A program made the position numbers and the translations under genes. From the NCBI GenBank assembly GCA_011523635.1, contig WTGI01000035.1, positions 39,213 to 103,212 of the forward strand: a stretch of DNA of 64,000 bases. The letters are read 5' to 3'. The stretch comes from Acidimicrobiia bacterium. Its GTDB lineage: Bacteria; Actinomycetota; Acidimicrobiia; Spongiisociales; Spongiisociaceae. Each line of letters starts with the position of its first letter. Positions within the stretch are counted from its first letter, which is position 1. This document shows, in pieces, positions 26,327 through 34,971 of the stretch. The notes under the pieces were generated by a model. That model was not told the origin of the DNA. It was given only the letters and a program-made list of their open reading frames with translations, and searched no databases.

Positions 26327-26833
26327 TTGGCAGAGCGCGCACTGGTTCTCAACGCAACTTACGAGCCGCTTTCCATCGTGAGCGCCCGGCGCGCCATCGT
26401 GCTGGTACTGCGCTCCAAGGCGGACACCGTGGCCGCCACCAACCTGGTGTGGAGGAGCGCGGACCACAAGTTCGAGGTTCCCTCAGTGGTCCGGTTGCGA
26501 GACTACGTGAAGGTCCCGTACCACCGCCGCGTCCCGCTTACCAGGACTGCGGTCTTTGCCCGGGACCACCACCGGTGCCAGTACTGCCGCTCGCCTGCCG
26601 AGAGCCTCGATCACGTGGTGCCGAAGGCCCGTGGTGGCAAACATACGTGGGAGAACGTGGTGGCCTGCTGCCGGCGCTGCAATGTCCGGAAGGGAAGCCG
26701 CCTGCCCGAACAGGCCGGTCTCAAGCTAACCCGGACCCCGGTCACACCGAGCTACCAGGGATGGCTGTACGCCGCCCTGAGCAAGTCCCGAGACCCGCAG
26801 TGGGTCCCCTACCTTCTGGCCGAACCCGCCTAA
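26327..26833 (+). CDS. HNH endonuclease family protein, TTG start
   Basis: This is a 168-residue HNH nuclease of the small chromosomal type common in actinobacteria and cyanobacteria. The ORF begins with TTG at 26327, preceded by AAAGGG at good spacing, and reads LVLNATYEPL, a typical N-terminus of the family. The HNH module has a first zinc pair CQYC, then LDHVVPKARGGKHTWENVVACCRRCNVRKG. No restriction, phage or Cas partner is nearby, so the biological target is unknown. Confidence 0.88.
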   Translation: MAERALVLNATYEPLSIVSARRAIVLVLRSKADTVAATNLVWRSADHKFEVPSVVRLRDYVKVPYHRRVPLTRTAVFARDHHRCQYCRSPAESLDHVVPKARGGKHTWENVVACCRRCNVRKGSRLPEQAGLKLTRTPVTPSYQGWLYAALSKSRDPQWVPYLLAEPA

Positions 26834-26896
26834 CGGCGTCGGGAGCGCACCGCGCCAGTGATAACCTTGCCGACCCTTTGACATGAGGTGACCGAA

Positions 26897-27472
26897 ATGC
26901 CCCCAGCAACATCCACCATGCTCGCGCTGGGAACCCCGGCGCCCGGCTTCGACCTTCCGGACACGGTGAGCGGTAACCGGATCAGCCTCCACGATGTCGC
27001 CGGTAACAAGGCGCTCGTGGTCATGTTCATCTGTAACCACTGCCCGTACGTGGTCCACATCCAGCAGGGACTCGTCGACTTCGGCCGGGACTACGCCGGG
27101 GCCGACGTGGCCATCGTCGGCATCAGCGCCAACGACGCCGTGGGCTATCCGGACGATGCGCCCGACATGCTCGGGAAGGTGGCGCGCCGGCGGGGCTACC
27201 TGTTCCCGGTGCTCTATGACGAGACCCAGGATGTAGCCACGAGCTACACGGCGATGTGCACCCCGGACTTCTTCCTGTTCGGGCCGGAGCGAACCCTCGT
27301 CTATCGAGGACAGTTCGACGGAGCACGACCGGGTTCGGGCGTACCGGTGACCGGGGAGGACCTGCGAGCCGCCCTCGACGCCGTCCTGGAGGACCGTCCC
27401 GTAGCCGGGAAGCAGTATCCCTCCATGGGGTGCTCCATCAAATGGAAGCCCGGTAACGAACCTGGTTTCTAG
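26897..27472 (+). CDS. thioredoxin-fold (AhpC/TSA-like) redox protein
   Basis: This is a predicted cytoplasmic thiol-disulfide protein of 191 residues. The track start is a GTG at 26888; ATG 26897 is better spaced from GAGGTG. The active-site motif is CNHCPYV (Cys46, Cys49), typical of a thioredoxin-like subfamily close to peroxiredoxins. TPDFFLFGPERTLVYRGQFD is the cis-Pro strand region. There is no signal peptide. Its stop codon TAG is the first unit of a TAGTYGY repeat. Substrate unknown. Confidence 0.87.
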   Translation: MPPATSTMLALGTPAPGFDLPDTVSGNRISLHDVAGNKALVVMFICNHCPYVVHIQQGLVDFGRDYAGADVAIVGISANDAVGYPDDAPDMLGKVARRRGYLFPVLYDETQDVATSYTAMCTPDFFLFGPERTLVYRGQFDGARPGSGVPVTGEDLRAALDAVLEDRPVAGKQYPSMGCSIKWKPGNEPGF

Positions 27473-27490
27473 TCGTTAGTCGCTAGAGAC
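27470..27490. repeat. TAGTYGY heptamer repeat, site C
   Basis: TAGTCGT, TAGTCGC and TAGAGAC follow each other at 7-bp intervals. The first TAG is the stop of the thioredoxin-fold gene, and the CTAG at 27483-27486 supplies the stop of the convergent gene on the minus strand. Confidence 0.6.
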
Positions 27491-27749
27491 GGCGGAGGGT
27501 TCGACGCCACCGGAGGAACTCCTCCACTTCCCTCTCGGTCGGGGTGGAATCGGGCCGGCCGTAGGCGGTCAGCATGCGCCAGTCGAGGTAACCGGGCTCC
27601 GGCCGGGGCACGAACGGCGCCTTCCTGAACCAGCCGGGAGCGGCCGTCGCCGCCGCCAACCGGATCGCCTCCCAGGCAAGGGACGGATGGCGGACCGCCA
27701 CCCTGAGGAATACGGTGCCCATGCGCCCGGCCAGGTAGCTGCCAGGCAC
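27483..27749 (-). CDS. small uncharacterised protein, GTG start
   Basis: I do not recognise a named family. The 88-residue product starts with GTG at 27749, 4 nt after the MerR stop, so the two are probably co-transcribed. It has a mildly hydrophobic first half and an aromatic, proline-rich middle (WFRKAPFVPRPEPGYLDWRMLTAYG), ending in a charged helix (REVEEFLRWRRTLRRL). Codon use fits the region. The tight linkage to the MerR gene is the main reason to treat it as real. Confidence 0.6.
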   Translation of the reverse strand: MPGSYLAGRMGTVFLRVAVRHPSLAWEAIRLAAATAAPGWFRKAPFVPRPEPGYLDWRMLTAYGRPDSTPTEREVEEFLRWRRTLRRL

Positions 27750-27753
27750 GATC

Positions 27754-28314
27754 TCAGGTCCCGACCGCCTCGTCGAGTTGGTCCTGGACGGATTGGCGGC
27801 TCTTCTCGACGTGGTGCAGGAACTGATCCCGATTCAGTTCGAAATGGGTCGTGTCCTCGTCGACCTTGTTGGTCAGCTTGTCCAGCTCCACGAAGAAGGA
27901 CAGCTGACCTCGAAGGAGGTCCAACAGGTTGTCAGGCTCCACGGAGAAGATGGTTTCGCCGTCGGTCACGAGCTTCACGTCCCTAGGGTCGACCCCCTGC
28001 CGCCGCAGGTAGTTCCAAGCCCGCCCGATCCGCTGGAGAGACAAGCCGTTGGCCTTAAGCGTGACCACCACCCGCAGCATCACCAGGTCCCGGAACGAGT
28101 ACTTCCTCCGCTTACCCGGACGTCCGTCCGTGCTCTGGATGGAGGGCTGCACCAGGCGCAACTTGTCCCAGTAGCGAAGTTGGGATTGGGTGGCTCCGGT
28201 CAGTCTCGAGGCAACCTCGGAATTGAAGCCTTGTTGCAACAACTTATCTCCCTGGGATCTCCGGGGCACCAGTGCTACCGGAGTCTCGTAAGCCGTGTCG
28301 TACCGTGCCCGCAA
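27754..28314 (-). CDS. MerR-family transcriptional regulator
   Basis: This is a DNA-binding regulator of 186 residues. The winged-helix segment FNSEVASRLTGATQSQLRYWDKLRLVQPS is followed by RKYSFRDLVMLRVVVTLKANGLSLQRIGRAWNYLR, the MerR recognition and dimerisation region. The C-terminal part lacks the cysteines of metal-sensing MerR proteins and is charged and helical. It resembles actinobacterial MerR regulators linked to growth or division, but I cannot assign a target. A short palindrome lies just upstream. Confidence 0.85.
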   Translation of the reverse strand: MRARYDTAYETPVALVPRRSQGDKLLQQGFNSEVASRLTGATQSQLRYWDKLRLVQPSIQSTDGRPGKRRKYSFRDLVMLRVVVTLKANGLSLQRIGRAWNYLRRQGVDPRDVKLVTDGETIFSVEPDNLLDLLRGQLSFFVELDKLTNKVDEDTTHFELNRDQFLHHVEKSRQSVQDQLDEAVGT

Positions 28315-28340
28315 CCTGGCAGAGGCAACTGCGATGTAAA

Positions 28341-28358
28341 GCTCAATTTGATTGAAGC
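28341..28358. promoter_or_regulatory. small palindrome upstream of the MerR gene
   Basis: GCTCAATTTGATTGAAGC contains the arms TCAAT and ATTGA around TTG, 27-44 nt upstream of the MerR start. It could be an autoregulatory site. No clear -35/-10 pair was seen around it. Confidence 0.3.
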
Positions 28359-28400
28359 CTCCGCCGCGAGGGGTCCGCGAATCCTAACCTGTACGAGCGC

Positions 28401-28733
28401 TCAGCGCCCAAATGGCCAACGGGAGTTTCGGCCATTCGGCAGAAAATCCCGCATCGGCTGACCCGGCACCCGGGTCGTGAGCCGGAGGATCCGGATCAGA
28501 GTCGCCGTTGACAGCAACAGCACGCAGAATCCCCCCACCGCCACCACGGTGTTGAAGGAAAACGTGACGAGTAGGACCAGTGAGCCGACCACAACTCCGG
28601 CAACCGCTACGCGTAGATACCACTGGGGAATGCGGTTCAAGGAGGAAGTACGTTTGGTGAAGTCCGGGTCTTCGGCTTGAAACTGGCGCTCGATCTCGTC
28701 GAGGATCTGCTGCTCCCGCTCATTCAATGGCAT
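28401..28733 (-). CDS. DUF3040 small membrane protein
   Basis: This actinobacterial family of unknown function is recognisable from the start MPLNEREQQILDEIERQFQAEDPDF and two adjacent transmembrane helices (about 40-60 and 62-82). ATG 28733 gives 110 residues; the 100 extra track residues are not family-like. GGAG precedes the ATG, and a TATACT -10-like hexamer lies 33-38 nt upstream. The neighbours give no clue to function. Confidence 0.88.
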   Translation of the reverse strand: MPLNEREQQILDEIERQFQAEDPDFTKRTSSLNRIPQWYLRVAVAGVVVGSLVLLVTFSFNTVVAVGGFCVLLLSTATLIRILRLTTRVPGQPMRDFLPNGRNSRWPFGR

Positions 28734-28766
28734 CGAAGCTGCTCCGGTCCGTGTCCATCGCCATGC

Positions 28767-28772
28767 AGTATA
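28767..28772 (-). promoter_or_regulatory. -10-like TATACT upstream of DUF3040 gene
   Basis: On the minus strand TATACT matches the sigma-70 -10 consensus at 5 of 6 positions. It lies 33 nt before the ATG, which allows a short leader with the GGAG ribosome-binding site. No convincing -35 was seen. Confidence 0.4.
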
Positions 28773-28892
28773 CGCAAGCCCGTATCGCTGCGTAGCCGGC
28801 AGTCCGGCCGAGGTGTTCCCTCCCGATGTTCGGGGGAAGGATCGTCCTGCTAGCCGCCCGTAGGGAGCCGATCGGACGGTACGCTGGGTGGG

Positions 28893-29492
28893 ATGGAATC
28901 GGTTGTGCATCTGGTCAGGCACGGCGAGGTCGAGAACCCTGACCAGGTCGTGTACGCCGACCTGGCCGGCTTCGGCTTGAGCGAGACGGGCCGCCGCCAG
29001 GCGACCTGGGCGAGTACCCGTCTGGCCGCCCATCCGATCACCGCCGTCTACGCCTCTCCGCTGGCTCGGGCCCGGGAGACGGCGCGTGTCATCGCCCTAC
29101 CGCACGGGCTCGAACCGCTCGTGCTGCCGGAGGTGACCGAGTGGGCCCTGATGAGCAGGTGGGCCGGCCTGCCATGGGCCGATCTGGACATCCATTTCCC
29201 CGGCGAATTGGGCGGCTACCTGAATGATCCTCTCGCCCTGGACTTCGCCCCCGAGTCGGTCACGGACCTGGCCCTTCGCGTCGCGAGAGCGGTTGATGAT
29301 CTGGCCGATCGGCACCCCGGACAGGAGGTGGTGGTGGTATCCCACCAGGATCCGATCCAGGCCGCCCGGCTACGGCTGACCGGGCAGGACCTGGGCCGGC
29401 TCCACCATGACAAGCCTCGCCACTGCGAGGTGATCAGCCTGTCACGATCCGCAGGATGGCGCCAAGCCTCTCGAGTAGCGCCTAGTTGCTAG
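28893..29492 (+). CDS. histidine phosphatase superfamily (phosphoglycerate-mutase-like)
   Basis: The product has 199 residues. The catalytic RHG motif is near the N-terminus (HLVRHGEVENP), and the second catalytic histidine lies in VVVVSHQDPIQA. GLSETGRRQA and VYASPLARARETA are typical of the branch containing broad-specificity phosphatases. No substrate can be assigned. A TACGCT hexamer ends 7 nt before the ATG, so the mRNA may be leaderless. The stop TAG overlaps the stop of the convergent Nudix gene. Confidence 0.9.
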   Translation: MESVVHLVRHGEVENPDQVVYADLAGFGLSETGRRQATWASTRLAAHPITAVYASPLARARETARVIALPHGLEPLVLPEVTEWALMSRWAGLPWADLDIHFPGELGGYLNDPLALDFAPESVTDLALRVARAVDDLADRHPGQEVVVVSHQDPIQAARLRLTGQDLGRLHHDKPRHCEVISLSRSAGWRQASRVAPSC

Positions 29493-29496
29493 ACCG
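29483..29496. repeat. TAGTYGY heptamer repeat, site D
   Basis: TAGTTGC followed by TAGACCG. The CTAG at 29489-29492 supplies the stop codons of both convergent genes. Confidence 0.5.
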
Positions 29497-30031
29497 TATC
29501 TCCGGTGCGGAGTTGCTCGATCAGGGCGGTGTCCGTCTCGAACGCCAACTCGGGCAGGTCATCCAGCGCGAACCAGCCGATGTCCGATGCATCCGACCCG
29601 GCGACCGCCTCTCCGTCCGCGGCGGTGCCGGCGAACCATATGCACACGCTCACCTTGGCCGGATCGTGGAAGTTGGTGGCGACGAAGACCGGAGGGCCGA
29701 TGGTCGCGACCAGTCCGGTCTCCTCGAGGAGCTCGCGGGCCGCGGCCTCGCGCACGTCCTCGCCGTAGTCCACGTAGCCGGCCGGAATGGACCATCGCCC
29801 GGACCGGGTGGCCCCAGGCCCCCGCTCGACCAGCAACACCCGGCCGGCACGGTCCCGGAGCAGCACCGCGGCCGCTAGCTGCGGCGCCCGGAAGTCGATG
29901 CGGCCACAATCCGGGCACACCCCCCGCTCCCGACCGTACAACTCCGCCCTGTCGAGCTCGGCCCCGCAGGCGGGACAGTAGACGGCTTCTCCCGGCCACC
30001 CGCCCTCGTCTCTCGATACCACGGCGGCCAT
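29489..30031 (-). CDS. Nudix hydrolase with N-terminal zinc ribbon
   Basis: This is a 180-residue nucleoside-diphosphate-linked hydrolase. An N-terminal zinc ribbon uses Cys19, Cys22, Cys39 and Cys42. The Nudix box GYVDYGEDVREAAARELLEETGL matches the catalytic consensus. The layout resembles small NudC-like proteins but lacks the rest of NudC, so the substrate is open. It ends in a 4-nt overlap with the convergent phosphatase gene. Confidence 0.9.
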   Translation of the reverse strand: MAAVVSRDEGGWPGEAVYCPACGAELDRAELYGRERGVCPDCGRIDFRAPQLAAAVLLRDRAGRVLLVERGPGATRSGRWSIPAGYVDYGEDVREAAARELLEETGLVATIGPPVFVATNFHDPAKVSVCIWFAGTAADGEAVAGSDASDIGWFALDDLPELAFETDTALIEQLRTGDTV

Positions 30032-30079
30032 CGTACCGGTCGGCTTCTGTTCGGGGAGACGGCGCGCCAGAATGGGGCC

Positions 30080-30841
30080 ATGCCGTATAGGGTGTCGCTG
30101 GCCGCCGTTCTCGTCCTCCTGAGCGGGCTGCTCTGGGCTGCACAGGTCCTGTTCGGAACGTCGCCCTGGGGAGTCGGCGCCGCCCCGCTGGTGACCATGG
30201 GGTTCGTGATCGAGGCCGCCGTGCTCGTGGTGGCCATGCTCCTATCGCCAGGACGCTGGGTCCGTATATCGCTCGCCGTCATCGGGGGCGGGTGGGCGTT
30301 GACGGCCCTTCTGACACCGATCGGCTTCCTCTGGGTTGGGGCGCTGTCGACCGGAGCGGCGGGAACCGGGCTGGCCTGGACACGCTCGCTTGACGAGTGG
30401 TTCAGTCCGGTGAAGGCCGACCGGGTGCCGGCTGCGGCCACGGCTCTGGCGCTCGGACTGGTGTGGCTCCCTGGTGTCGCCGGCCGGTTGGGAGCGCCCG
30501 AGGTCACGGTCGGTGGCTGGATCCTGGTGGGGTTCGGGCTGGTGGTGGGATGGGCCTACGCCCGGGCCGTCAAGGGGTCCCTGTGGGTGGTCCGCCTAGG
30601 CCTGTTGCCGCTGGGGGTGCTCGCCTCGGTCGGGCTGGTCCCCTGGGCGGCGACGTTGCTCTTCGCTACCACGGCGGTGCTGACCTGCCTCGCGTGGACG
30701 CCGGACGCCCGTCTGGCCACCGAACCCCCGCGGCCGCGACGCGGCAAGCCCGTATCGATCCTGCCCGAAGTGACCCCGCCGGGCCTCATGGAGGCGGCCG
30801 GATACAGCCGGTCGGGACGGCCCCTGGACGAGCGCGACTGA
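30080..30841 (+). CDS. multi-pass membrane protein, unknown function
   Basis: I do not recognise the family. The 253-residue product has about eight hydrophobic segments from residue 5 to 215, then a cytoplasmic tail rich in Pro and Arg (TEPPRPRRGKPVSILPEV). Its stop TGA is followed immediately by the next gene, whose GAGG ribosome-binding site overlaps the stop, so the two probably form an operon. Confidence 0.7.
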   Translation: MPYRVSLAAVLVLLSGLLWAAQVLFGTSPWGVGAAPLVTMGFVIEAAVLVVAMLLSPGRWVRISLAVIGGGWALTALLTPIGFLWVGALSTGAAGTGLAWTRSLDEWFSPVKADRVPAAATALALGLVWLPGVAGRLGAPEVTVGGWILVGFGLVVGWAYARAVKGSLWVVRLGLLPLGVLASVGLVPWAATLLFATTAVLTCLAWTPDARLATEPPRPRRGKPVSILPEVTPPGLMEAAGYSRSGRPLDERD

Positions 30842-30843
30842 GG

Positions 30844-31362
30844 ATGGTCCGCCCGCGCTATACCTTCGCAGTGCCGGTCGGGCTGGCCGGGCTGATCGGA
30901 GGATTCATCGGCGGGACCGTGGCCCGCGTGGGATGCCTCGACAGCTCGTGCGAGAGCCTGTCCATCCTGTTGGTCGCGGCGGTGTCGGCGCTCGTCGCCG
31001 CCGGCGGGGTGGGCATCGTGGTGGTTCTCGCCGACCGATCCCTGAGAGAGTGGCGGTCGGAGAGCCGCGATGCGGCCGACGGTAACCTCTCCGCCCCTCA
31101 GGATGCCCGCGAGACGGAGGATGACGGCCGGCTCGATGGCGACCGCGGCCGGCGGGGATCCCTGTGGGACATGGCTCTGGTGGGGATGGTGGTCGGAGCC
31201 GGCGCGACTTTCGTGCTGGGCGCGGTGGCGCTGGGCGTGGGCGCCCTGACGGGACGCGTTCCCCTCGTTCTGTGGCTGCTCCTCGCCCTGGGAACGCTGA
31301 CGCTGGTCGGTACCGTGGGGCTGGCGATCACCCTCATCGTCCTGCGCATCCGCAGAGATTAG
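30844..31362 (+). CDS. small membrane protein, unknown function
   Basis: ATG 30844 gives 172 residues; the longer track ORF begins inside the upstream gene. Two hydrophobic segments at the N-terminus (about 8-25 and 38-62) are followed by a charged loop (about 65-103) and two more (about 108-135 and 140-165). It is translationally coupled to the upstream membrane protein. No motif is recognised. The stop TAG is the first unit of a heptamer repeat. Confidence 0.65.
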   Translation: MVRPRYTFAVPVGLAGLIGGFIGGTVARVGCLDSSCESLSILLVAAVSALVAAGGVGIVVVLADRSLREWRSESRDAADGNLSAPQDARETEDDGRLDGDRGRRGSLWDMALVGMVVGAGATFVLGAVALGVGALTGRVPLVLWLLLALGTLTLVGTVGLAITLIVLRIRRD

Positions 31363-31410
31363 TTGCTAGTTGCTAGTCGTCAGTTGCTAGTTATTAGCAA
31401 CATATATGTT
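31360..31410. repeat. TAGTYGY heptamer repeat site A plus 12-bp palindrome
   Basis: Six 7-bp units run TAGTTGC, TAGTTGC, TAGTCGT, CAGTTGC, TAGTTAT, TAGCAAC from 31360 to 31401. The perfect palindrome AACATATATGTT follows at 31399-31410. The stretch lies between two convergent gene ends and is much more AT-rich than its surroundings. Confidence 0.75.
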
Positions 31411-31434
31411 CCAGAATAAGCCAGGCCACTAGAA

Positions 31435-32688
31435 CTAAGGACGTCCGAAAATGAGAACCACGTTGTGCCCGCCGAACCCGAAAGAGTTGGTCATGGCGTA
31501 TTCCACCTCGGCCTCGCGCGGCTCGTTGGGAACGTAGTCGAGATCGCAGTCGGGATCGGGTGTGGTGTAGTTGATGGTGGGCGGGATGATCCCGTGGTTG
31601 ATCGCCTGGATGCAGAAGATCGACTCCACGGCGCCGGCGCCGCCCATCAGGTGTCCGGTCATCGACTTGGTGGACGAGACGGGGACGGCCCGGGCCGCCT
31701 TCTCCCCCAGAGCCAGCTTGATCGCTTGCGTCTCGGTGACGTCGTTGGCCTTGGTCGACGTGCCGTGGGCGTTTATGTAACCCAACTGCTCCGGCTCCAG
31801 GCCGGCCGAGTCGAGGGCGGCCTCCATCGCCCGCGCCGCCCCTTCCCCGCCCGGACGGGGCAGGGTCACGTGATGGGCGTCGGAGGTCATCCCGTACCCG
31901 ATCACCTCGGCATGGATCCGAGCACCCCTGGCCAGAGCCCGCTCACGATCCTCGAGTATCACGCATACGCCGCCCTCCGACATGACGAAGCCGTCCCGAT
32001 TCGCATCGAACGGGCGGGAGGCGCCGGTCGGATCATCGTTACGGGTGCTGAGCGCCTTGCTGCTGTTGAAGGATCCGATGCCGAATTCGCAGATGGTGGC
32101 CTCGGCGCCACCGGCCAGCATCACATCGGCGGCGCCTCGCCGGATAATCTCGGCGGCGTCGCCGATGGCGTTGGCAGATGCGGCGCATGCCGTCACCACG
32201 CAGGTCACCGGCCCGCGCATGTTGAAACGGATGGAAGCCACCCCGGCCGCCTCGTTGGGAATGATCATCGTGACCGCCAGGGGGCTGATCCGCGAGGCCC
32301 CCCGGTCCAGCATCACCTTGATGTGGTTGTCGAAGGACAGCATCCCTCCGAGGCCGGATCCGACCACCACACCGGCCCGGTCGGCGTCGGAACTATCGGC
32401 CACGAAGTCGAGACCGGATTCGTCCATGGCCTGCTGGGCGGCGCACACGAATAGTTGCGCCGAGCGGTCGAGCCGGCGGGCCTCCCTCCTGGGGATGACG
32501 AGTTCCGGATCCCATCCCCGGACCTCGCCGGCGAATTTGGTCTGGACGCCGGAAGGGTCGAACTGGGTGATCGGACCGATCCCGGACTCGCCGGCCAGGG
32601 CCGCCTTCCAGGTCTCTTCGACAGTGTGACCGAGTGGGGTGATGGCGCCCATACCGGTCACCACCACCCTCCGGAACTCCCCGTGCAT
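31435..32688 (-). CDS. fabF: 3-oxoacyl-ACP synthase II (KAS II)
   Basis: It elongates acyl-ACP by condensation with malonyl-ACP. It has 417 residues. The catalytic cysteine lies in VVTACAASANAIGDA, and the two histidines in NAHGTSTKANDVTE and TGHLMGGAGA. FGFGGHNVVLIF ends the protein. It is last in fabD-fabH-fabG-acpP-fabF, 23 nt after acpP. This is a dissociated type II system. The neighbours point to housekeeping fatty-acid synthesis. Confidence 0.97.
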   Translation of the reverse strand: MHGEFRRVVVTGMGAITPLGHTVEETWKAALAGESGIGPITQFDPSGVQTKFAGEVRGWDPELVIPRREARRLDRSAQLFVCAAQQAMDESGLDFVADSSDADRAGVVVGSGLGGMLSFDNHIKVMLDRGASRISPLAVTMIIPNEAAGVASIRFNMRGPVTCVVTACAASANAIGDAAEIIRRGAADVMLAGGAEATICEFGIGSFNSSKALSTRNDDPTGASRPFDANRDGFVMSEGGVCVILEDRERALARGARIHAEVIGYGMTSDAHHVTLPRPGGEGAARAMEAALDSAGLEPEQLGYINAHGTSTKANDVTETQAIKLALGEKAARAVPVSSTKSMTGHLMGGAGAVESIFCIQAINHGIIPPTINYTTPDPDCDLDYVPNEPREAEVEYAMTNSFGFGGHNVVLIFGRP

Positions 32689-32711
32689 GGTCCGACCCCC
32701 GAGGCGCCCTC

Positions 32712-32957
32712 TCAGGAGGAGAGCTTGGCGACCACCAGGTCGACCGCCTCGCCCACCGCCGTTATGTTCTCGGCCTCCTCGTCGGGGATCTTGACACCGA
32801 ACTCATCCTCGAGGGCCATCAATAGCTCGACCACTCCGAGCGAATCCACCTCGAGGTCCTCCTCGAAAGTCGCCGCGTCCGTGATCTTGTCGGCATCGAG
32901 CCCCAACTCGTCAACGAGCAGATCCCGCATCTTGGCCTGAACTTGCGAGCGATCCAT
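32712..32957 (-). CDS. acpP: acyl carrier protein
   Basis: It carries growing acyl chains on a phosphopantetheine arm. ATG 32957, preceded by AAGGAG, gives 81 residues; the longer track start is a shadow. The attachment serine is Ser39 in LEVDSLGVVELLMALEDEFGV. The protein is strongly acidic, as expected. It lies between fabG and fabF, the usual place in type II clusters. Confidence 0.97.
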   Translation of the reverse strand: MDRSQVQAKMRDLLVDELGLDADKITDAATFEEDLEVDSLGVVELLMALEDEFGVKIPDEEAENITAVGEAVDLVVAKLSS

Positions 32958-33000
32958 GTTGCTTGTCTCCTTGATGTGATTGTGTTCCGAGGGTCCCGAC

Positions 33001-33735
33001 TCAGAGGGCAAGCCCGCCGTCGACGACCAACACCTGGCCGGTTATGTACGAAGCACCATCCGAGACCAGAAAAGCCACAGCCGAGGCTATCTCCTCGGGC
33101 CGGCCGATCCGGCGGAGGCTGGTCGTAGAGCGTACCTGCTCCAGGAAGGATTCCGGCATACCAGAGGTCAGGTCGGTTATGACGAAGCCGGGTGCGACCG
33201 CGTTGACCGTAACCCCTCTGGAACCCACCTCCTTGGCGAGAGACTTGGAAAAGGCGATCACGCCCGCCTTGGAGGCGGCATAGTTGGTCTGGCCCGGATT
33301 GCCGGTCAGGCCCGCCACGGAGGCGATCGACACTATCCTTCCCCACTTTTGCCTCAGCATCCCCCTCAGCACCGCCTTGCTGCACAGGTAAACAGACTTC
33401 AGGTTTGTCTCGAGAAGGCGATCCCAGGCGGCCTCCTCCATGCGAAGGAGCAGGCTGTCGTCCGTGGTACCGGCGTTGTTGATCAGGATGGCCGGACGAC
33501 CGAACTTGTCCTCCACCTCCGAGAAGAGCCTGGCCACGTCGTCCGCTCGGCTCACATCCGCCCCGAACGCGGCCGCCGAGCCACCGGATGCTCCGATGCA
33601 GTCCACCACCTCGTCCGCCGCTCCGGACCGGCTCCGGTAGTTCACCGCCACCGAATAACCCCGGCCGGCCAGGGCCACGGAGATGGCGCGCCCGATCCCT
33701 CGGGAACCACCGGTCACCAGGGCCACCTTGCTCAT
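33001..33735 (-). CDS. fabG: 3-oxoacyl-ACP reductase FabG
   Basis: This NADPH-dependent short-chain dehydrogenase reduces beta-ketoacyl-ACP. ATG 33735 gives 244 residues and a 4-nt ATGA overlap with fabH. The cofactor motif is [12 protein letters not shown]. The catalytic residues are in [23 protein letters not shown] (Ser, Tyr, Lys). [14 protein letters not shown] and the C-terminal [15 protein letters not shown] are FabG-type. Confidence 0.96.
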   Translation of the reverse strand: MSKVALVTGGSRGIGRAISVALAGRGYSVAVNYRSRSGAADEVVDCIGASGGSAAAFGADVSRADDVARLFSEVEDKFGRPAILINNAGTTDDSLLLRMEEAAWDRLLETNLKSVYLCSKAVLRGMLRQKWGRIVSIASVAGLTGNPGQTNYAASKAGVIAFSKSLAKEVGSRGVTVNAVAPGFVITDLTSGMPESFLEQVRSTTSLRRIGRPEEIASAVAFLVSDGASYITGQVLVVDGGLAL

Positions 33736-34808
33736 TCGAGCTCGAGCCTCCCGAAGGACTTGAAATTGGCCGCCAGCAAATCCCACACCGACTCATCGGT
33801 GCCGGGAAGCTCGTCATCGACTTCTCCGACAGGCGTGACTCGCTCGCCGAACCGCACCGCGGCGGCCGCCCACGTGAGACCCCCACCGAAGGCCGCGAAC
33901 ACCAGGTTGGCTCGGGGAGGAACCCGCCTCACCTCGATGGCCTCGGTCAGCGCGATCGGGATGGTGGCGGCGCTGGTGTTCCCGTACGCATGGATGTTGA
34001 GGAATACCCGGGCGGGATCCAGTTTCAGGCGCCGGGATGTGGCGTCGATGATCCGTTGGTTGGCCTGGTGCGGCACCAGGAGGTCGATGTCGTCGAGATC
34101 CCATCCGGCCTGGCGCACCACCGCCTCCGAAGCATCCGCCATGGCGGTCACGGCCCGCCGGAACACGTCCGATCCCTGCATCACGATCCTGGGAGGTACG
34201 AGCGACGAGCCGGGCTGGACGGTGCCGTCCCCATGTACGGCCAGTAGATCGGCCATGTTCCCGTCAACCCCCAGCTCGGAGCCGAACACCCCGGCCTCGG
34301 TATCGGTCGGTTGGAGGACGACCGCTCCCGCTCCGTCCCCGAAGAGGATGCAGGTGGCGCGGTCCGTGTAGTCGAGGACCCAGCTGAGCCGCTCCACACC
34401 GACCAGCACCACCGTGTCGACGACCCCGGTCCGGACCAGGGAATCGGCGGTCACGTAGGAGTAGACGAACCCCGAACAGTTGGCGTTGAGGTCCATGGCG
34501 CCGGCATTGACCGCTCCCAGCTTGGCCTGCACGTAGGAGGCGGAGGCGGGAATGATCGACTCGGGGGTGCAGGTGGCATTGATGACGAGATCGATCTGTT
34601 CCATCTCGACGCCGGCCGCGGCTATGGCGCGGCGGGCGGCCAACTCGGCCATGTCGCTGGCGGCTACGTGGGAGATACGCCGCTCCTTGATACCGCTACG
34701 AGAGGTGATCCACTCGTCGCTGGTGTCGACCAGTTGCTCGAGGTCGGCGTTGCTGAGGACGGTCGGAGGAAGGGCCTTGCCCCAACCGGTGATCTCGGCG
34801 TACCTCAT
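33732..34808 (-). CDS. fabH: 3-oxoacyl-ACP synthase III FabH
   Basis: It starts fatty-acid chains by condensing acyl-CoA with malonyl-ACP. ATG 34808 with GAAAGGGA upstream gives 358 residues. The catalytic triad sits in NANCSGF (Cys), VPHQANQRI (His) and HAYGNTSAA (Asn). Compared with typical FabH proteins (about 320-340) it has an extra C-terminal tail of some 30 residues ([19 protein letters not shown] onward). It is 163 nt downstream of fabD. Confidence 0.95.
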   Translation of the reverse strand: MRYAEITGWGKALPPTVLSNADLEQLVDTSDEWITSRSGIKERRISHVAASDMAELAARRAIAAAGVEMEQIDLVINATCTPESIIPASASYVQAKLGAVNAGAMDLNANCSGFVYSYVTADSLVRTGVVDTVVLVGVERLSWVLDYTDRATCILFGDGAGAVVLQPTDTEAGVFGSELGVDGNMADLLAVHGDGTVQPGSSLVPPRIVMQGSDVFRRAVTAMADASEAVVRQAGWDLDDIDLLVPHQANQRIIDATSRRLKLDPARVFLNIHAYGNTSAATIPIALTEAIEVRRVPPRANLVFAAFGGGLTWAAAAVRFGERVTPVGEVDDELPGTDESVWDLLAANFKSFGRLELE

Positions 34809-34971
34809 CCGTCCCTTTCTTCGTGGCGTTCGGCCCGGTTCGCCGGCAGGCATCGATACGACAGGGGAACCCCTAGTTCGGACGGATGGGCAGGTCGGCG
34901 GAGCCTCGCGCAGGCAACTCTAGTGGGCCGGGGCGGACGGGAGTGGAGGGGCCGCGGAAGGCGGTGACAGG

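Noticed and set aside
34809-34971. Spacer between fabD and fabH examined for a fatty-acid regulator operator.
   Set aside because: Only a small GGGG-aa-CCCC palindrome with too short a loop was seen; nothing resembling a known operator.
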